From the NCBI GenBank assembly GCA_051861205.1, contig JBHYDC010000032.1, positions 1 to 25,568 of the forward strand: a stretch of 25,568 nucleotides of DNA, in the 5' to 3' direction. This DNA is from JBHYDC01 sp051861205. GTDB lineage: Bacteria; Pseudomonadota; Alphaproteobacteria; Rhizobiales; Pleomorphomonadaceae. The first letter of the stretch is position 1; each line of letters opens with the position of its first letter. The notes under the pieces are model-generated. The model ran no database searches, had not been told where the DNA came from, and was given only the letters and a program-made list of their open reading frames with translations. The position numbers were made by a program, and so were the translations under genes. Shown here in pieces: positions 7,379 through 14,757 of this stretch.

Positions 7379-8236
7379 ATGATCCGCTCCCTTCTCGCAG
7401 CCTGTGCAATCTCTCTGGTCTCTCTCGCGCCGGCCGCGGCCGAGAGTGTCAAATTCGCCGTCACCGACATCGAGGGCCTGGAAGCCCTGCAGCAGGAATT
7501 CGGCGGCTTTGAAAAGGCCCTCGAGCAGGCCACCGGCCTGGAAATCGATCTCTTCCCGGTCAGCTCGCGCAACTCGGCTGTCGAAGCCATGAATTCCGGA
7601 CAGGTCGATCTCGTCCTCACAGGCCCTGCCGAATACGTCGTCATGAAGGAACTCACCCAGCCGCAGATCGTCGTCGCCTGGCAGCGTCCGGACTACTTTG
7701 CCCAGATCGCCGTCTTGGCCAATGGTCCGATCCGTTCGGTCGAGGATCTCAAGGGCAAGAAGGTATCCTTCGGCTCTGTTGGATCCACCTCGCAGCATCT
7801 TGGGCCCGCACAGACGCTCGCCGACTATGGTCTCAAGTACAACGAGGACTACGAGCCGGTGATCCTCGCCCGCAACGTTGCCGCCGAAGCGCTGATCCGT
7901 GGCGACATCGCGGCCATTGGCCTCAACTTTGGTCACCTTGCCTCGGTCCGCGAAGCCTTCCCGGATGTCGCCTTCGCCGTGGCTGCCCGTGGCCGTGACC
8001 TCCCGAACGACATCCTCGTTGCCCGCAAGGACCTGGCCGAGGAAACCGTCGCAAAGATCCGTACGGCCTTCGTCGAAAAGGGCACCGATATCATGGCTGC
8101 CGTTCTCCAGGGTGAGGACAACCAGAAATTCAAGGGTGGCTTCTTCCTGACCGACGTCAAGGACAGCGACTACGACTACGTCCGCTCGATGTACCGCACG
8201 ATCGGCGTCGATACGTTCAACGACTTCGTCAACTGA
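7379..8236 (+). CDS. phnD: Phosphonate ABC transporter substrate-binding protein of locus 1
   Basis: A 285-residue periplasmic binding protein. Residues 1-21 form a signal peptide ending APAAA-ES. The mature part has the PhnD/type 2 periplasmic binding fold, with VEAMNSGQVDLVLTGPAEYV (about 68-87) and the anion-binding loop GSTSQ at 135-139. In PhnD of locus 2 the same loop reads STSG, the form I recall for E. coli PhnD; here Gly is replaced by Gln139, so ligand specificity may differ. The ATG at 7379 has GGAAG six bases upstream. It is the first gene of phnD-phnC-phnE, with a Pho box and a PhnF operator upstream and a strong hairpin in the 79-base gap before phnC. The ligand could be a phosphonate, a phosphate ester or phosphite; the sequence alone does not decide. 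Confidence 0.88.
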   Translation: MIRSLLAACAISLVSLAPAAAESVKFAVTDIEGLEALQQEFGGFEKALEQATGLEIDLFPVSSRNSAVEAMNSGQVDLVLTGPAEYVVMKELTQPQIVVAWQRPDYFAQIAVLANGPIRSVEDLKGKKVSFGSVGSTSQHLGPAQTLADYGLKYNEDYEPVILARNVAAEALIRGDIAAIGLNFGHLASVREAFPDVAFAVAARGRDLPNDILVARKDLAEETVAKIRTAFVEKGTDIMAAVLQGEDNQKFKGGFFLTDVKDSDYDYVRSMYRTIGVDTFNDFVN

Positions 8237-8263
8237 GCGGGTCCAACCCGATCCTGCCATCGG

Positions 8264-8284
8264 GCCGGCGCTAATGGCGCCGGC
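8264..8284 (+). terminator. Intergenic hairpin between phnD and phnC of locus 1
   Basis: GCCGGCGC-TAATG-GCGCCGGC forms a perfect 8-bp GC stem with a 5-base loop, with no T-run after it. It probably protects the 3' end of a processed phnD message, or lowers transcription into phnC and phnE, as often seen in ABC operons where the binding protein is needed in excess. Confidence 0.55.
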
Positions 8285-8315
8285 TCCACGCTATATCCGC
8301 AGAAAGAATACCGCG

Positions 8316-9062
8316 ATGGACGTTATCAGCACGCAGGGCCTGAAGAAGGGTTATGCCAACGGAAAGCCGGTGTTTTCCGGTGTCGACATCCGCATCCGAA
8401 GCGGCGAGCGCGTGGCGCTGGTCGGCGCCAACGGGGTGGGCAAGTCGACACTGCTCAAGTGCCTGATCGGCCACACGCCGTTCTGCGATGGTGAGATCTC
8501 GACACTCGGCGAAGCCTTCCGCAGTGCGCCGAACGGTTCGCAGCTCAAGCGCATGCGCCAGCAGATCGGCTTCGTCTTCCAGCACCACGGCCTCGTCCGC
8601 CGGCAGTCGGTGCTGACCAATGTCGTTCACGGCAAGCTTGGTCTTCCCGGCACCTGGCGCGCCTGGCACCAGGCGATCGCCGAACGCGAATGCCGGGAAG
8701 AGGCGATGGACGCGCTTGATCAGGTGAATCTCTCCCGCAAGGCGACCGCGCGCGCCGACGAACTCTCCGGCGGTCAGGCGCAGCGCGTCGCGATCGCCCG
8801 CGCCTTGGTGCGCAAGCCCAGGCTGATGATCGCCGACGAGCCGGCTGCCAGCCTCGATCCGACGGCTGGTCGCGACGTGATGGCGCTGTTTTCTGATCTC
8901 GTCCGGGAAAGGGGCATCACGCTGGTCTATACGACCCACGACATGGAGCATGCGCTGAGCTTTGCCGACCGGATCATCGCGTTGAAGGCCGGCCACGTGC
9001 ATTTCGACCTTCCGGTGGCCGACGTCGACCGCAAACGCCTGGAAGGTGTGTTTCATGCGTGA
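8316..9062 (+). CDS. phnC: Phosphonate ABC transporter ATP-binding protein of locus 1
   Basis: A 248-residue ABC ATPase. Walker A GANGVGKST (about 37-45), Q-loop QHHGL, signature LSGGQAQRVAIARAL, Walker B LMIADEP and the H-loop His in TTHD are all present, so it should be catalytically competent. PhnC energises import by the PhnE permease. The ATG at 8316 is chosen because the ABC fold starts there; the in-frame ATG at 8274 lies inside the intergenic hairpin and would add 14 unconserved residues. Only a weak AAAGAA ribosome site is visible. The stop overlaps the phnE start by eight bases, implying coupling. Confidence 0.9.
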   Translation: MDVISTQGLKKGYANGKPVFSGVDIRIRSGERVALVGANGVGKSTLLKCLIGHTPFCDGEISTLGEAFRSAPNGSQLKRMRQQIGFVFQHHGLVRRQSVLTNVVHGKLGLPGTWRAWHQAIAERECREEAMDALDQVNLSRKATARADELSGGQAQRVAIARALVRKPRLMIADEPAASLDPTAGRDVMALFSDLVRERGITLVYTTHDMEHALSFADRIIALKAGHVHFDLPVADVDRKRLEGVFHA

Positions 9063-9846
9063 GGTCGCACCCGCCCGTTTTTTCCGCGCCTCGCCGTTTG
9101 TTTTTGCCATTCTCGTCGCTCTTGGCGCGCTGCTCGTCGTCTCGGCCACGCAGGTGGCGCCAACGCCGAGCCAGCTTCTGAACGGTGCGCCACGGATGGC
9201 GAACCTGATTGAGCGCATGCTACCGCCGAGCCTTGAACCCGGTTTTCTCATGCGTGTCACCTGGCGCACAATCGAGACGCTGCAGATCGCTTTCGTCGGC
9301 ACTGTCATCGGCGTGCTGCTCAGTCTGCCGATCGCCTGGCTCGCCTCGCGCACGCTTTCGCCGATCGGACCCTTCCGACACGTCTTCAAGGTGATGATCT
9401 CGCTGTTTCGCACAGTGCCTGACATGGTTTGGGCGCTGCTCTTCGTCGCCTCCATCGGGCTTGGCGCCGTCGCCGGCACCATGACCATCATCATCGACAC
9501 GATCGGCTTCTGCGGCCGCTTCTTCGCCGAAGCGATCGAGGATTCCGACAAGGAGCCGCAAGAGGCCCTGTTCTCCGCCGGTGCCGGACGGTTTTCCGTC
9601 CTGTCCGGCGCCGTCGTGCCCGATATCATGCCGTCCTTGATCAACACCTCGCAGTTCGCGCTGGAAAAGGCTGTCCGCTCGTCGGTGGTGCTCGGCCTCG
9701 TCGGTGCCGGCGGCATCGGCCAGGAACTGAAAGTCGCTTTCGACCTTTTCCAGTACCGCAACGCCTCGACCATCATCCTGGTGATCTTCGTGATCGTTCT
9801 GGTGATGGAGCTTGCGACCGACCGGCTGCGGCAGAAGGCGCAATGA
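9055..9846 (+). CDS. phnE: Phosphonate ABC transporter permease of locus 1
   Basis: A 263-residue inner-membrane permease with an N-terminal membrane segment (about residues 10-32) and four or five more from about 75 to the end. The EAA loop, which docks the ATPase, is visible as EAIEDSDKEPQEALFSAGAG followed by a conserved GAGGIG stretch. PhnE forms the transmembrane pore with PhnC and PhnD. The ATG at 9055 has GGAAGG about 8 bases upstream and overlaps the phnC stop; a GTG at 9046 is less likely. This locus has one permease gene, whereas locus 2 has two, so here a homodimer is expected. Confidence 0.9.
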   Translation: MREVAPARFFRASPFVFAILVALGALLVVSATQVAPTPSQLLNGAPRMANLIERMLPPSLEPGFLMRVTWRTIETLQIAFVGTVIGVLLSLPIAWLASRTLSPIGPFRHVFKVMISLFRTVPDMVWALLFVASIGLGAVAGTMTIIIDTIGFCGRFFAEAIEDSDKEPQEALFSAGAGRFSVLSGAVVPDIMPSLINTSQFALEKAVRSSVVLGLVGAGGIGQELKVAFDLFQYRNASTIILVIFVIVLVMELATDRLRQKAQ

Positions 9847-9935
9847 GGCGACCAGCATGCACCTGATAAAGTGCCTTCAGATAATCTCACCAGTCCTTAT
9901 AGCATAGTGCGAACGCTTTCGTTGGCTGAGTCGAC

Positions 9936-10045
9936 GAGAGCGGACAGTCTTGTGTCGGCCCCGAGCCGGCCACCACTAGGCTGGGAGACAATGCCCGCTT
10001 GGTGCACAGGCGACGTGACGCCGCCACTGAGCTAAGTCCGCTCTC
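9936..10045 (+). ncRNA. Possible structured RNA (closed multi-hairpin), unassigned
   Basis: The ends GAGAGCGGAC (9936-9945) and GTCCGCTCTC (10036-10045) are perfect 10-base complements across a 90-base interior. Inside, three further hairpins can be drawn: GTCGGC/GCCGGC, CACCA/TGGTG and GGCG/CGCC. Together this is a closed multi-arm fold. It matches no RNA family I recognise. Strand is arbitrary; transcription is not shown. Confidence 0.25.
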
Positions 10046-10090
10046 CGGCCTGAGCAATGATCACGTCTAAGACGGAGTTGAATGCGCATA

Positions 10091-10107
10091 GCGGAAGTTA
10101 TTTCCGC
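10091..10107. repeat. Palindromic element copy 3
   Basis: GCGGAAGTTATTTCCGC is a perfect GCGGAA-N5-TTCCGC palindrome, 15 of 17 identical to the copy at 5064-5080. The copies sit on either side of phn locus 1. Confidence 0.45.
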
Positions 10108-10316
10108 AAGGGGGCCGTTTGCGGACATTCCGGTTTCCGGTGACGAACCGGGGAGAGCTGACTTCCACCGAGCGCGGTTCAGTCTTTCCCGCGCTGAACC
10201 GCAAATTCCCTCGGACGGTCCGGTGCGGCTTTGGCAGTTGCGCCTTGTGGGATTATCTGCATCAGCCGAGAGCCTAGCTGTGCAGAACTCGAGGTGGGGT
10301 AAGTAGAAAAACTAAT

Positions 10317-11058
10317 GTGGCATGCAAGGTCGTCTCCGATTCTAGTCGCCGCGCCGAAGAAGCTGGCAAGCAGGTGCAGGAAACACGTCAGTCTGCCGAG
10401 CGCTCTGGGGAGATTGTAAATCGCGCAGTGCATGCGATGCTGGAAATCGAGTCCTCCTCACAGGAAATCTCCAGCATCATCGGCGTCATCGACGAGATCG
10501 CCTTCCAGACGAACCTGCTAGCGCTCAACGCGGGCGTCGAAGCGGCGCGCGCCGGGGAGGCCGGCAAGGGTTTTGCTGTCGTCGCCCAGGAGGTGCGGGA
10601 ACTGGCCCGGCGATCCGCCTCTGCGGCAAAAGAGATCAAGACCTTGATCTCAAAGTCCGGCGAACAAGTGGAGAACGATGTTCATCTTGTCACAGAAACG
10701 GGCAAGGCGCTTGAGCATATCGTATCTCAAGTCCAAGCGGTCAGCGTCAATGTTACCGCAATCGTCGAGGGAGCCAAGGAACAGGCGACAGGTCTGAAAG
10801 AGATCAATACGGCAGTCAACACCATGGACCAGGGTACACAGTAAAATGCGGCGATGGTCGAGCAATCAACTGCGGCGAGCCACTCGCTCGCCAAGGAAGC
10901 AAAAGCACTCTTCCAACTCATCGGTCGCTTCGAGATCGGCAACACACGGAACATGTCTGCGTCATCGGAAACTCCCTCCATTGCGGACGTCACTATGTCG
11001 CCTGCCCGAAAACTGATGAACCGTGTGGCCACTGCTGTTAGAGGCAGTGCCGCTTAGT
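10317..11058 (+). pseudogene. Methyl-accepting chemotaxis protein, C-terminal pseudogene
   Basis: The reading frame encodes the cytoplasmic signalling coiled coil of a chemoreceptor. The conserved hairpin tip that contacts CheA and CheW is intact (IDEIAFQTNLLALNAGVEAA, then KGFAVVAQEVRELA), followed by the second methylation helix. The N-terminal sensor, membrane segments and HAMP domain are missing. At 10842-10844 a TAA interrupts the frame, but the same frame continues directly with a normal MCP end (NAAMVEQSTAASHSLA, LFQLIGRFEIG) to a stop near 11058. The expected codon there is CAA for Gln, so one C-to-T change explains the stop. Truncated and interrupted, it should be inactive. It sits among other debris beside a group II intron remnant. 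Confidence 0.85.
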
Positions 11059-11099
11059 TATCCCGCGCTTAACGGGTTCTATCAGCAAACACGCCGCAT

Positions 11100-11319
11100 A
11101 TGGTTCCGCTGCCTGAGGCGGCGAAGTCAGAAAAGCCGACGAATGAGCTGGACGGAATTCGAGCCCTTGACCGCACGCTTCGAGCTGCCAGTCCCACGTA
11201 TAGCTCGAACTTGGGCGCAGGCCAGGAGATGACGCGGTTTACTCTCGGGAAGAGCCGGGTGCGGGAAATCCGCCCGCCCGGATCTGTGAGGGAGAAGCTG
11301 AATGGCATAGCTACTCGAC
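11100..11319 (+). mobile_element. Group II intron 3' remnant (domains V and VI)
   Basis: Bases 11252-11284 (GAGCCGGGTGCGGGAAATCC, then a complementary CGCCCGGATC end) have the shape of domain V: the AGC triad, a GAAA tetraloop and a pairing 3' strand, with one weak pair against consensus. Next, GAGAAGCT/AGCTACTC folds as domain VI, with an unpaired A (in CTACTC) seven bases from a CTACTCGAC end typical of the intron 3' border. No reverse transcriptase and no 5' end are present; the left limit is a guess. The 3' border falls at 11319, inside the last codons of the acetyltransferase on the other strand. Confidence 0.5.
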
Positions 11320-11985
11320 CATGATCAAGGCCTCGGCTTCCGTGGTTTGGGTCGATATGGTTGGCGCGGATGTGTCCCGGCGATATTTGTCGATGAAGGC
11401 ATCGATCGAGAGTGCGCGGATGTCAGGAAGGCGGCCGCGCAGCGTCTCATGGTGCCAGTCCCACCAAGCGATATCGAGCAGTGCTTTGGCCTGCTCCTCG
11501 CTGAAGCGTCGCTTGATCAGCCTTGCGGGAACACCGCCGACGATCGTGTAAGGTTCGACGTCCTTCGAGACGACCGCACCGGCGCCGATCACCGCACCGG
11601 CGCCGATTGTCACGCCGGCAAGCACCGTGACGCCGTGACCGATCCACACGTCGTGGCCGATGGTCACCCAGTGATCCTTGCGCCACTGGAAGAAGTCGGT
11701 GTCGTCTTCGCCCAGCCCGTATTGTGCTGCGCGGTAGGTGAAGTGGTGCTGGCTTGCGCGCCAGGTGGCGTGGTTGCCGGGATTGATGCGCGCGCCTTCG
11801 GCAATCGAGCAGAACTTGCCGATGGTCGACCATACGACGTTGCCGCCCTTGACGATGTAGGAATAGTCACCGAACTGACTTTCCCGCATGCTGACATGGG
11901 CCTGGATCTCGGTCCATTTGCCGAGTTCGCAGCCGACGACCGTCGCCGTTTCATGGATGGTCGGAGCTTCCGACAGCATTTTCAT
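11311..11985 (-). CDS. Hexapeptide-repeat acetyltransferase of phn locus 2
   Basis: A 224-residue left-handed beta-helix acyltransferase of the CatB/Vat type. Hexapeptide repeats run from about residue 10 to 160, with WVTIGHDVWIGHG (the catalytic His region), GVTIGAGAVIGAGAVV and VGGVPARLIK near the end of the helix. This type is a recurrent partner of phosphonate clusters, where it is annotated as a phosphonate-associated transferase; by analogy with PhnO it may acetylate aminoalkylphosphonates, but that is inference. The ATG at 11985 overlaps the phnE stop as ATGA, with GGGAA about 9 bases upstream. The last two codons and the TAG appear to come from the group II intron remnant on the opposite strand, so the natural C-terminus may have been slightly altered. 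Confidence 0.82.
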   Translation of the reverse strand: MKMLSEAPTIHETATVVGCELGKWTEIQAHVSMRESQFGDYSYIVKGGNVVWSTIGKFCSIAEGARINPGNHATWRASQHHFTYRAAQYGLGEDDTDFFQWRKDHWVTIGHDVWIGHGVTVLAGVTIGAGAVIGAGAVVSKDVEPYTIVGGVPARLIKRRFSEEQAKALLDIAWWDWHHETLRGRLPDIRALSIDAFIDKYRRDTSAPTISTQTTEAEALIMVE

Positions 11986-12842
11986 TTCGCGTGTTCCCAT
12001 TTGCCGATGAACCGCTCGCGGATTGCGCCAGAGAGGGCGTCGATTACATACACCATGGCGATGATCAGGAAGATGATCGACCAAGCCTCGTCCCATCGAT
12101 AGGCGCCGATGCGGTCGGAGAGGATGAAGCCGATGCCGCCGGCGCCGACGATGCCGAGAATTGTGCCTGAACGGACATTGGATTCGAAGTTGTAGAGGGT
12201 GATTGAAAGAAGCACCGGCCAGACCTGCGGCAGCATCCCGAAGCGGATGGCCTGGGAGCGAGACCCCCCGGAGGCAACCACGCCCTCGACGGGCTTCTTG
12301 GAGATGTTCTCGATCGCCTCGGCGTATAGCTTGGCAAGAACACCGATTTCGCCCACCGCGATCGCGAGCACTCCGGGAAGTGGGCCGAGGCCGAAGGCGC
12401 GGATGAAGACGAGCGCCAGGATCAGCGTCTCAAAGGCGCGGATGATGTCAAAACCGCGCCGAACGCCGAAGCGGAAGAAGGCGAAACGGTTGATGTTCTT
12501 GGCGCCGAGAAAGGAGAGCGGAAAGGCGACGACGGCGCCAAGCAGCGTGCCGAGAAAGGCCATGGCGAGCGTTTCGCCGAGGCCCGTCAGGATATCGCTT
12601 ACCTGATCCCATTCCGTCCATATATGGGGTGGGAACATGAAGGACAGAACGCGGCCGAGGCGGCTAAGACCGTTGATGATGCGTTCCGGCGTGAAACCGA
12701 AATCATAGAGGCACCAGGCGAACAGCGCGGCGAAGCCTAACATCAGCCCCCAGCGCTTCAGCCGCGTCTCCATGCACGGACGGAAGGCTAGCGGCATGGA
12801 CTGGCGCAGCGCCAAGATTTCCGCGCGGGTAACGGTCGTCAT
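11982..12842 (-). CDS. phnE: Phosphonate ABC transporter permease, second PhnE of locus 2
   Basis: A 286-residue inner-membrane permease. One membrane segment lies near residues 30-50 and several from about 95 onward. The EAA docking loop reads EAIENISKKPVEGVVASGGS, followed by GIVGAGGIGF. It should pair with the neighbouring PhnE as a heterodimeric pore for PhnC/PhnD. The start at 12842 shares one base with the stop of the first phnE (TGATG), and GGAAAGGA lies upstream. A much longer in-frame extension to 13502 overlaps the first permease and is rejected. The downstream acetyltransferase start overlaps its stop. Confidence 0.9.
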   Translation of the reverse strand: MTTVTRAEILALRQSMPLAFRPCMETRLKRWGLMLGFAALFAWCLYDFGFTPERIINGLSRLGRVLSFMFPPHIWTEWDQVSDILTGLGETLAMAFLGTLLGAVVAFPLSFLGAKNINRFAFFRFGVRRGFDIIRAFETLILALVFIRAFGLGPLPGVLAIAVGEIGVLAKLYAEAIENISKKPVEGVVASGGSRSQAIRFGMLPQVWPVLLSITLYNFESNVRSGTILGIVGAGGIGFILSDRIGAYRWDEAWSIIFLIIAMVYVIDALSGAIRERFIGKWEHAK

Positions 12843-13768
12843 CAGTGGGTCCTTTCCATGCCGATGATCCGGTGGCGCAGCTTTTCCGAACCCCAGTCGA
12901 TCACAAAGACGGTGACGAAGACGATGATGAAGAGCGCCGACAGATCGGTATATTCCTGCAACGAGACGGCGGTGCGAAGCTCCTGGCCCAGGCCGCCGGC
13001 GCCGACATAGCCGATGATCGAGGACGAACGTACATTGATCTCGAAACGCAGCAGCGTGTAGCTGATGATGTTCGGCAGGATCTGCGGCACCGCGCCACAG
13101 CGTATCTGGTCGGCCCAGCTGCCGCCCGCCGATTTGACGCCCTCCAGCGGGCGCATGTCGATGTTCTCGTTCACTTCCGAATAGAGCTTGCCGAGCGCCC
13201 CACAGGTGTGGAGCGCGATCGCCAACACACCGGCCATCGGGCCGACGCCGAAACAGAACACGAAGATCAGCGCGAATACCAGTTCCGGCACCGTGCGGGC
13301 AATTTCGAGATAGCGGCGCGATAGCCAGAGCAGCCACCTGCTGGGCGAGAGGTTGCGCGCCGCCGGGAAGGACATGACGAAGCCGCCTGCGACCCCAAGC
13401 GCGGTCGCCATGAAGGCAACGAGCACGGTTTCGAGGAGGAGCCAGCCCCAGACCTTCCACCGCCAGAACCACGCGGCGAGATCTGCGCCAAGCGTTTCCC
13501 ACGACAGCTGAGGAATGGTCTTGGCAAGGTATTCGCCGAGCCGTGGCAAGCCTGCGAGCAGGATCCAGCGTTCGGCTCTACTGCCGTCAGACAGCGTGAT
13601 CTGGCTGACCTTGAGGAGATTGGAGAAATCGGCTGTCACAACAAAGGCGATCAGCAGAGCCGCCGTCACGACGAGGAAGGTCAGCCGCCTGCGGGCGCGG
13701 TGGCGGGCATAGGCGCGTTCGAAATCCAGCACCGCCTCGGAAGGGGCTGCGGCAGGGGCGAAGGTCAT
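12842..13768 (-). CDS. phnE: Phosphonate ABC transporter permease, first PhnE of locus 2
   Basis: A 308-residue inner-membrane permease. An N-terminal cytoplasmic stretch of about 28 residues precedes the first membrane segment (about 29-48); a periplasmic loop and four or five more segments follow. The EAA loop reads SEVNENIDMRPLEGVKSAGG, followed by GYVGAGGLGQ. The ATG at 13768 has GGGGAA about 7 bases upstream and follows the intrinsic terminator at 13783-13814, so its expression depends on read-through from phnD. It is the partner of the second phnE. Confidence 0.9.
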   Translation of the reverse strand: MTFAPAAAPSEAVLDFERAYARHRARRRLTFLVVTAALLIAFVVTADFSNLLKVSQITLSDGSRAERWILLAGLPRLGEYLAKTIPQLSWETLGADLAAWFWRWKVWGWLLLETVLVAFMATALGVAGGFVMSFPAARNLSPSRWLLWLSRRYLEIARTVPELVFALIFVFCFGVGPMAGVLAIALHTCGALGKLYSEVNENIDMRPLEGVKSAGGSWADQIRCGAVPQILPNIISYTLLRFEINVRSSSIIGYVGAGGLGQELRTAVSLQEYTDLSALFIIVFVTVFVIDWGSEKLRHRIIGMERTH

Positions 13769-13782
13769 GACGTTTCCCCGTG

Positions 13783-13814
13783 AAAAAAGGGGCGATCCCT
13801 GTCGAGATCGCCCC
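13783..13814 (-). terminator. Intrinsic terminator/attenuator between phnD and phnE of locus 2
   Basis: Read leftward, GGGGCGATC and GATCGCCCC form a perfect 9-bp stem with an 8-base loop, followed directly by six T. This is a complete Rho-independent terminator inside an operon, 20 bases after the phnD stop and 15 before the phnE start. Partial termination would make phnC-phnD message more abundant than the permeases and the acetyltransferase. Confidence 0.8.
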
Positions 13815-13833
13815 GTCTGCGTTTCGCTCGGGA

Positions 13834-14736
13834 TCAGCTCTTGCGCTGGGCCTTCAGCCAGGCGCGCATGTCGACGATCCACTGGTAGCGGTCATGGTCG
13901 ACCTCGACATAGCCCTTGGCAGTCGAGTTTTCGGCGCCGGTCATTTCCTTGTGGGCTGCTGGATCGACCTCTGGAACGGCCTTCACGGCGGCCTGCATGT
14001 CGGCGATCAGTTCGGCCGGCAGGTTGGCGCGGGCGGCGAATGGACCGGAGGTGATCTCAGGCGACATCCAGATGTTGCAGACCTCGCCTTCCTTGATCAT
14101 GCCCTTGCTTACCATGCGCTGCGGAATGCCGCTCTTCTCGTTGTTGATGTAAGTGGCGGCGGCATCAAACTGGCCGTTGACGACGCCTTGAACGCCGGCC
14201 TCGTGGCTGCCGGAGAATGGCGTTGCCGAGAAATAGGTCGAGGGCTCGAAGCCCTGCTGCACGAGGTTGTAGTTCGGAACGGCATAGCCGCTGGTGGAAT
14301 CCGGATCGGCAAAGGCCAGTACCTTGCCCTTCAGGTCCTCGATCTTCTTGTAGGGGCTGTCGCAGCGCACCGTAATGACCGAGAAATAGCCGGTAGAATC
14401 GTCTTCCTGAACCGCGGTCAGGAGTGGAACGATGCCGCCGTCGGTCTCGGTATAGGCGGCTGCATAGGCCGAGGATCCGAGGAAGGCGAATTCGATCTGG
14501 TCAGCGGCGAGCGCCTGGACGACGCCGTCGTAGTTGCCAGCGGTGAAGAGTTCGACGTCGATGCCGAGGGTCTTTTCAAGATAGGCCTCGAAAGGCTTGT
14601 AGCGAGCAACGCGATCCTTCTCGTTCTCGCCGGACAGGACGCCGAAGCGGACGACCTTGTAGTCGGACTTCCAATCGGCGGCGACGGCCGGCAGGGCAAG
14701 AAGCGTGAGGAGGGCTGTGGCGGCGATGAGGCGCAT
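13834..14736 (-). CDS. phnD: Phosphonate ABC transporter substrate-binding protein of locus 2
   Basis: A 300-residue periplasmic binding protein. Residues 1-20 form a signal peptide (hydrophobic core ATALLTLLALPAVAA). The mature part has the PhnD fold: FGVLSGENEK, VVQALAADQIEFAFLG (about 72-87) and the phosphonate-binding loop DSTSGY at 146-151, matching the STSG loop I recall for E. coli PhnD. It should deliver phosphonates to the PhnE pair. The ATG at 14736 has GGGAG about 8 bases upstream. The gene starts 21 bases after phnC and is followed by an intrinsic terminator. Compare PhnD of locus 1, with STSQ in the same loop. Confidence 0.92.
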   Translation of the reverse strand: MRLIAATALLTLLALPAVAADWKSDYKVVRFGVLSGENEKDRVARYKPFEAYLEKTLGIDVELFTAGNYDGVVQALAADQIEFAFLGSSAYAAAYTETDGGIVPLLTAVQEDDSTGYFSVITVRCDSPYKKIEDLKGKVLAFADPDSTSGYAVPNYNLVQQGFEPSTYFSATPFSGSHEAGVQGVVNGQFDAAATYINNEKSGIPQRMVSKGMIKEGEVCNIWMSPEITSGPFAARANLPAELIADMQAAVKAVPEVDPAAHKEMTGAENSTAKGYVEVDHDRYQWIVDMRAWLKAQRKS

Positions 14737-14757
14737 TGGTATTCTCCCAGAGGTTGA

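Larger units (their letters stand above)
9847..10316. other. Non-coding debris between phn locus 1 and the chemoreceptor fragment
   Basis: About 470 bases without a supported gene; frames are short and interrupted. It contains a possible multi-hairpin RNA (9936-10045) and a palindromic element (10091-10107). The rest shows nothing I can name. Confidence 0.4.

Noticed and set aside
8271..9890. Long leftward open frame (539 codons) antisense to phnC and phnE of locus 1
   Set aside because: It lies over two genes with complete ABC motifs; its translation is low-complexity Ser/Arg/Thr-rich and matches no fold. It is a GC-bias shadow.
12843..13502. Long N-terminal extension of the second PhnE of locus 2
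   Set aside because: It overlaps the first permease gene in another frame, is Arg/His-rich, and a good start with ribosome site exists at 12842.
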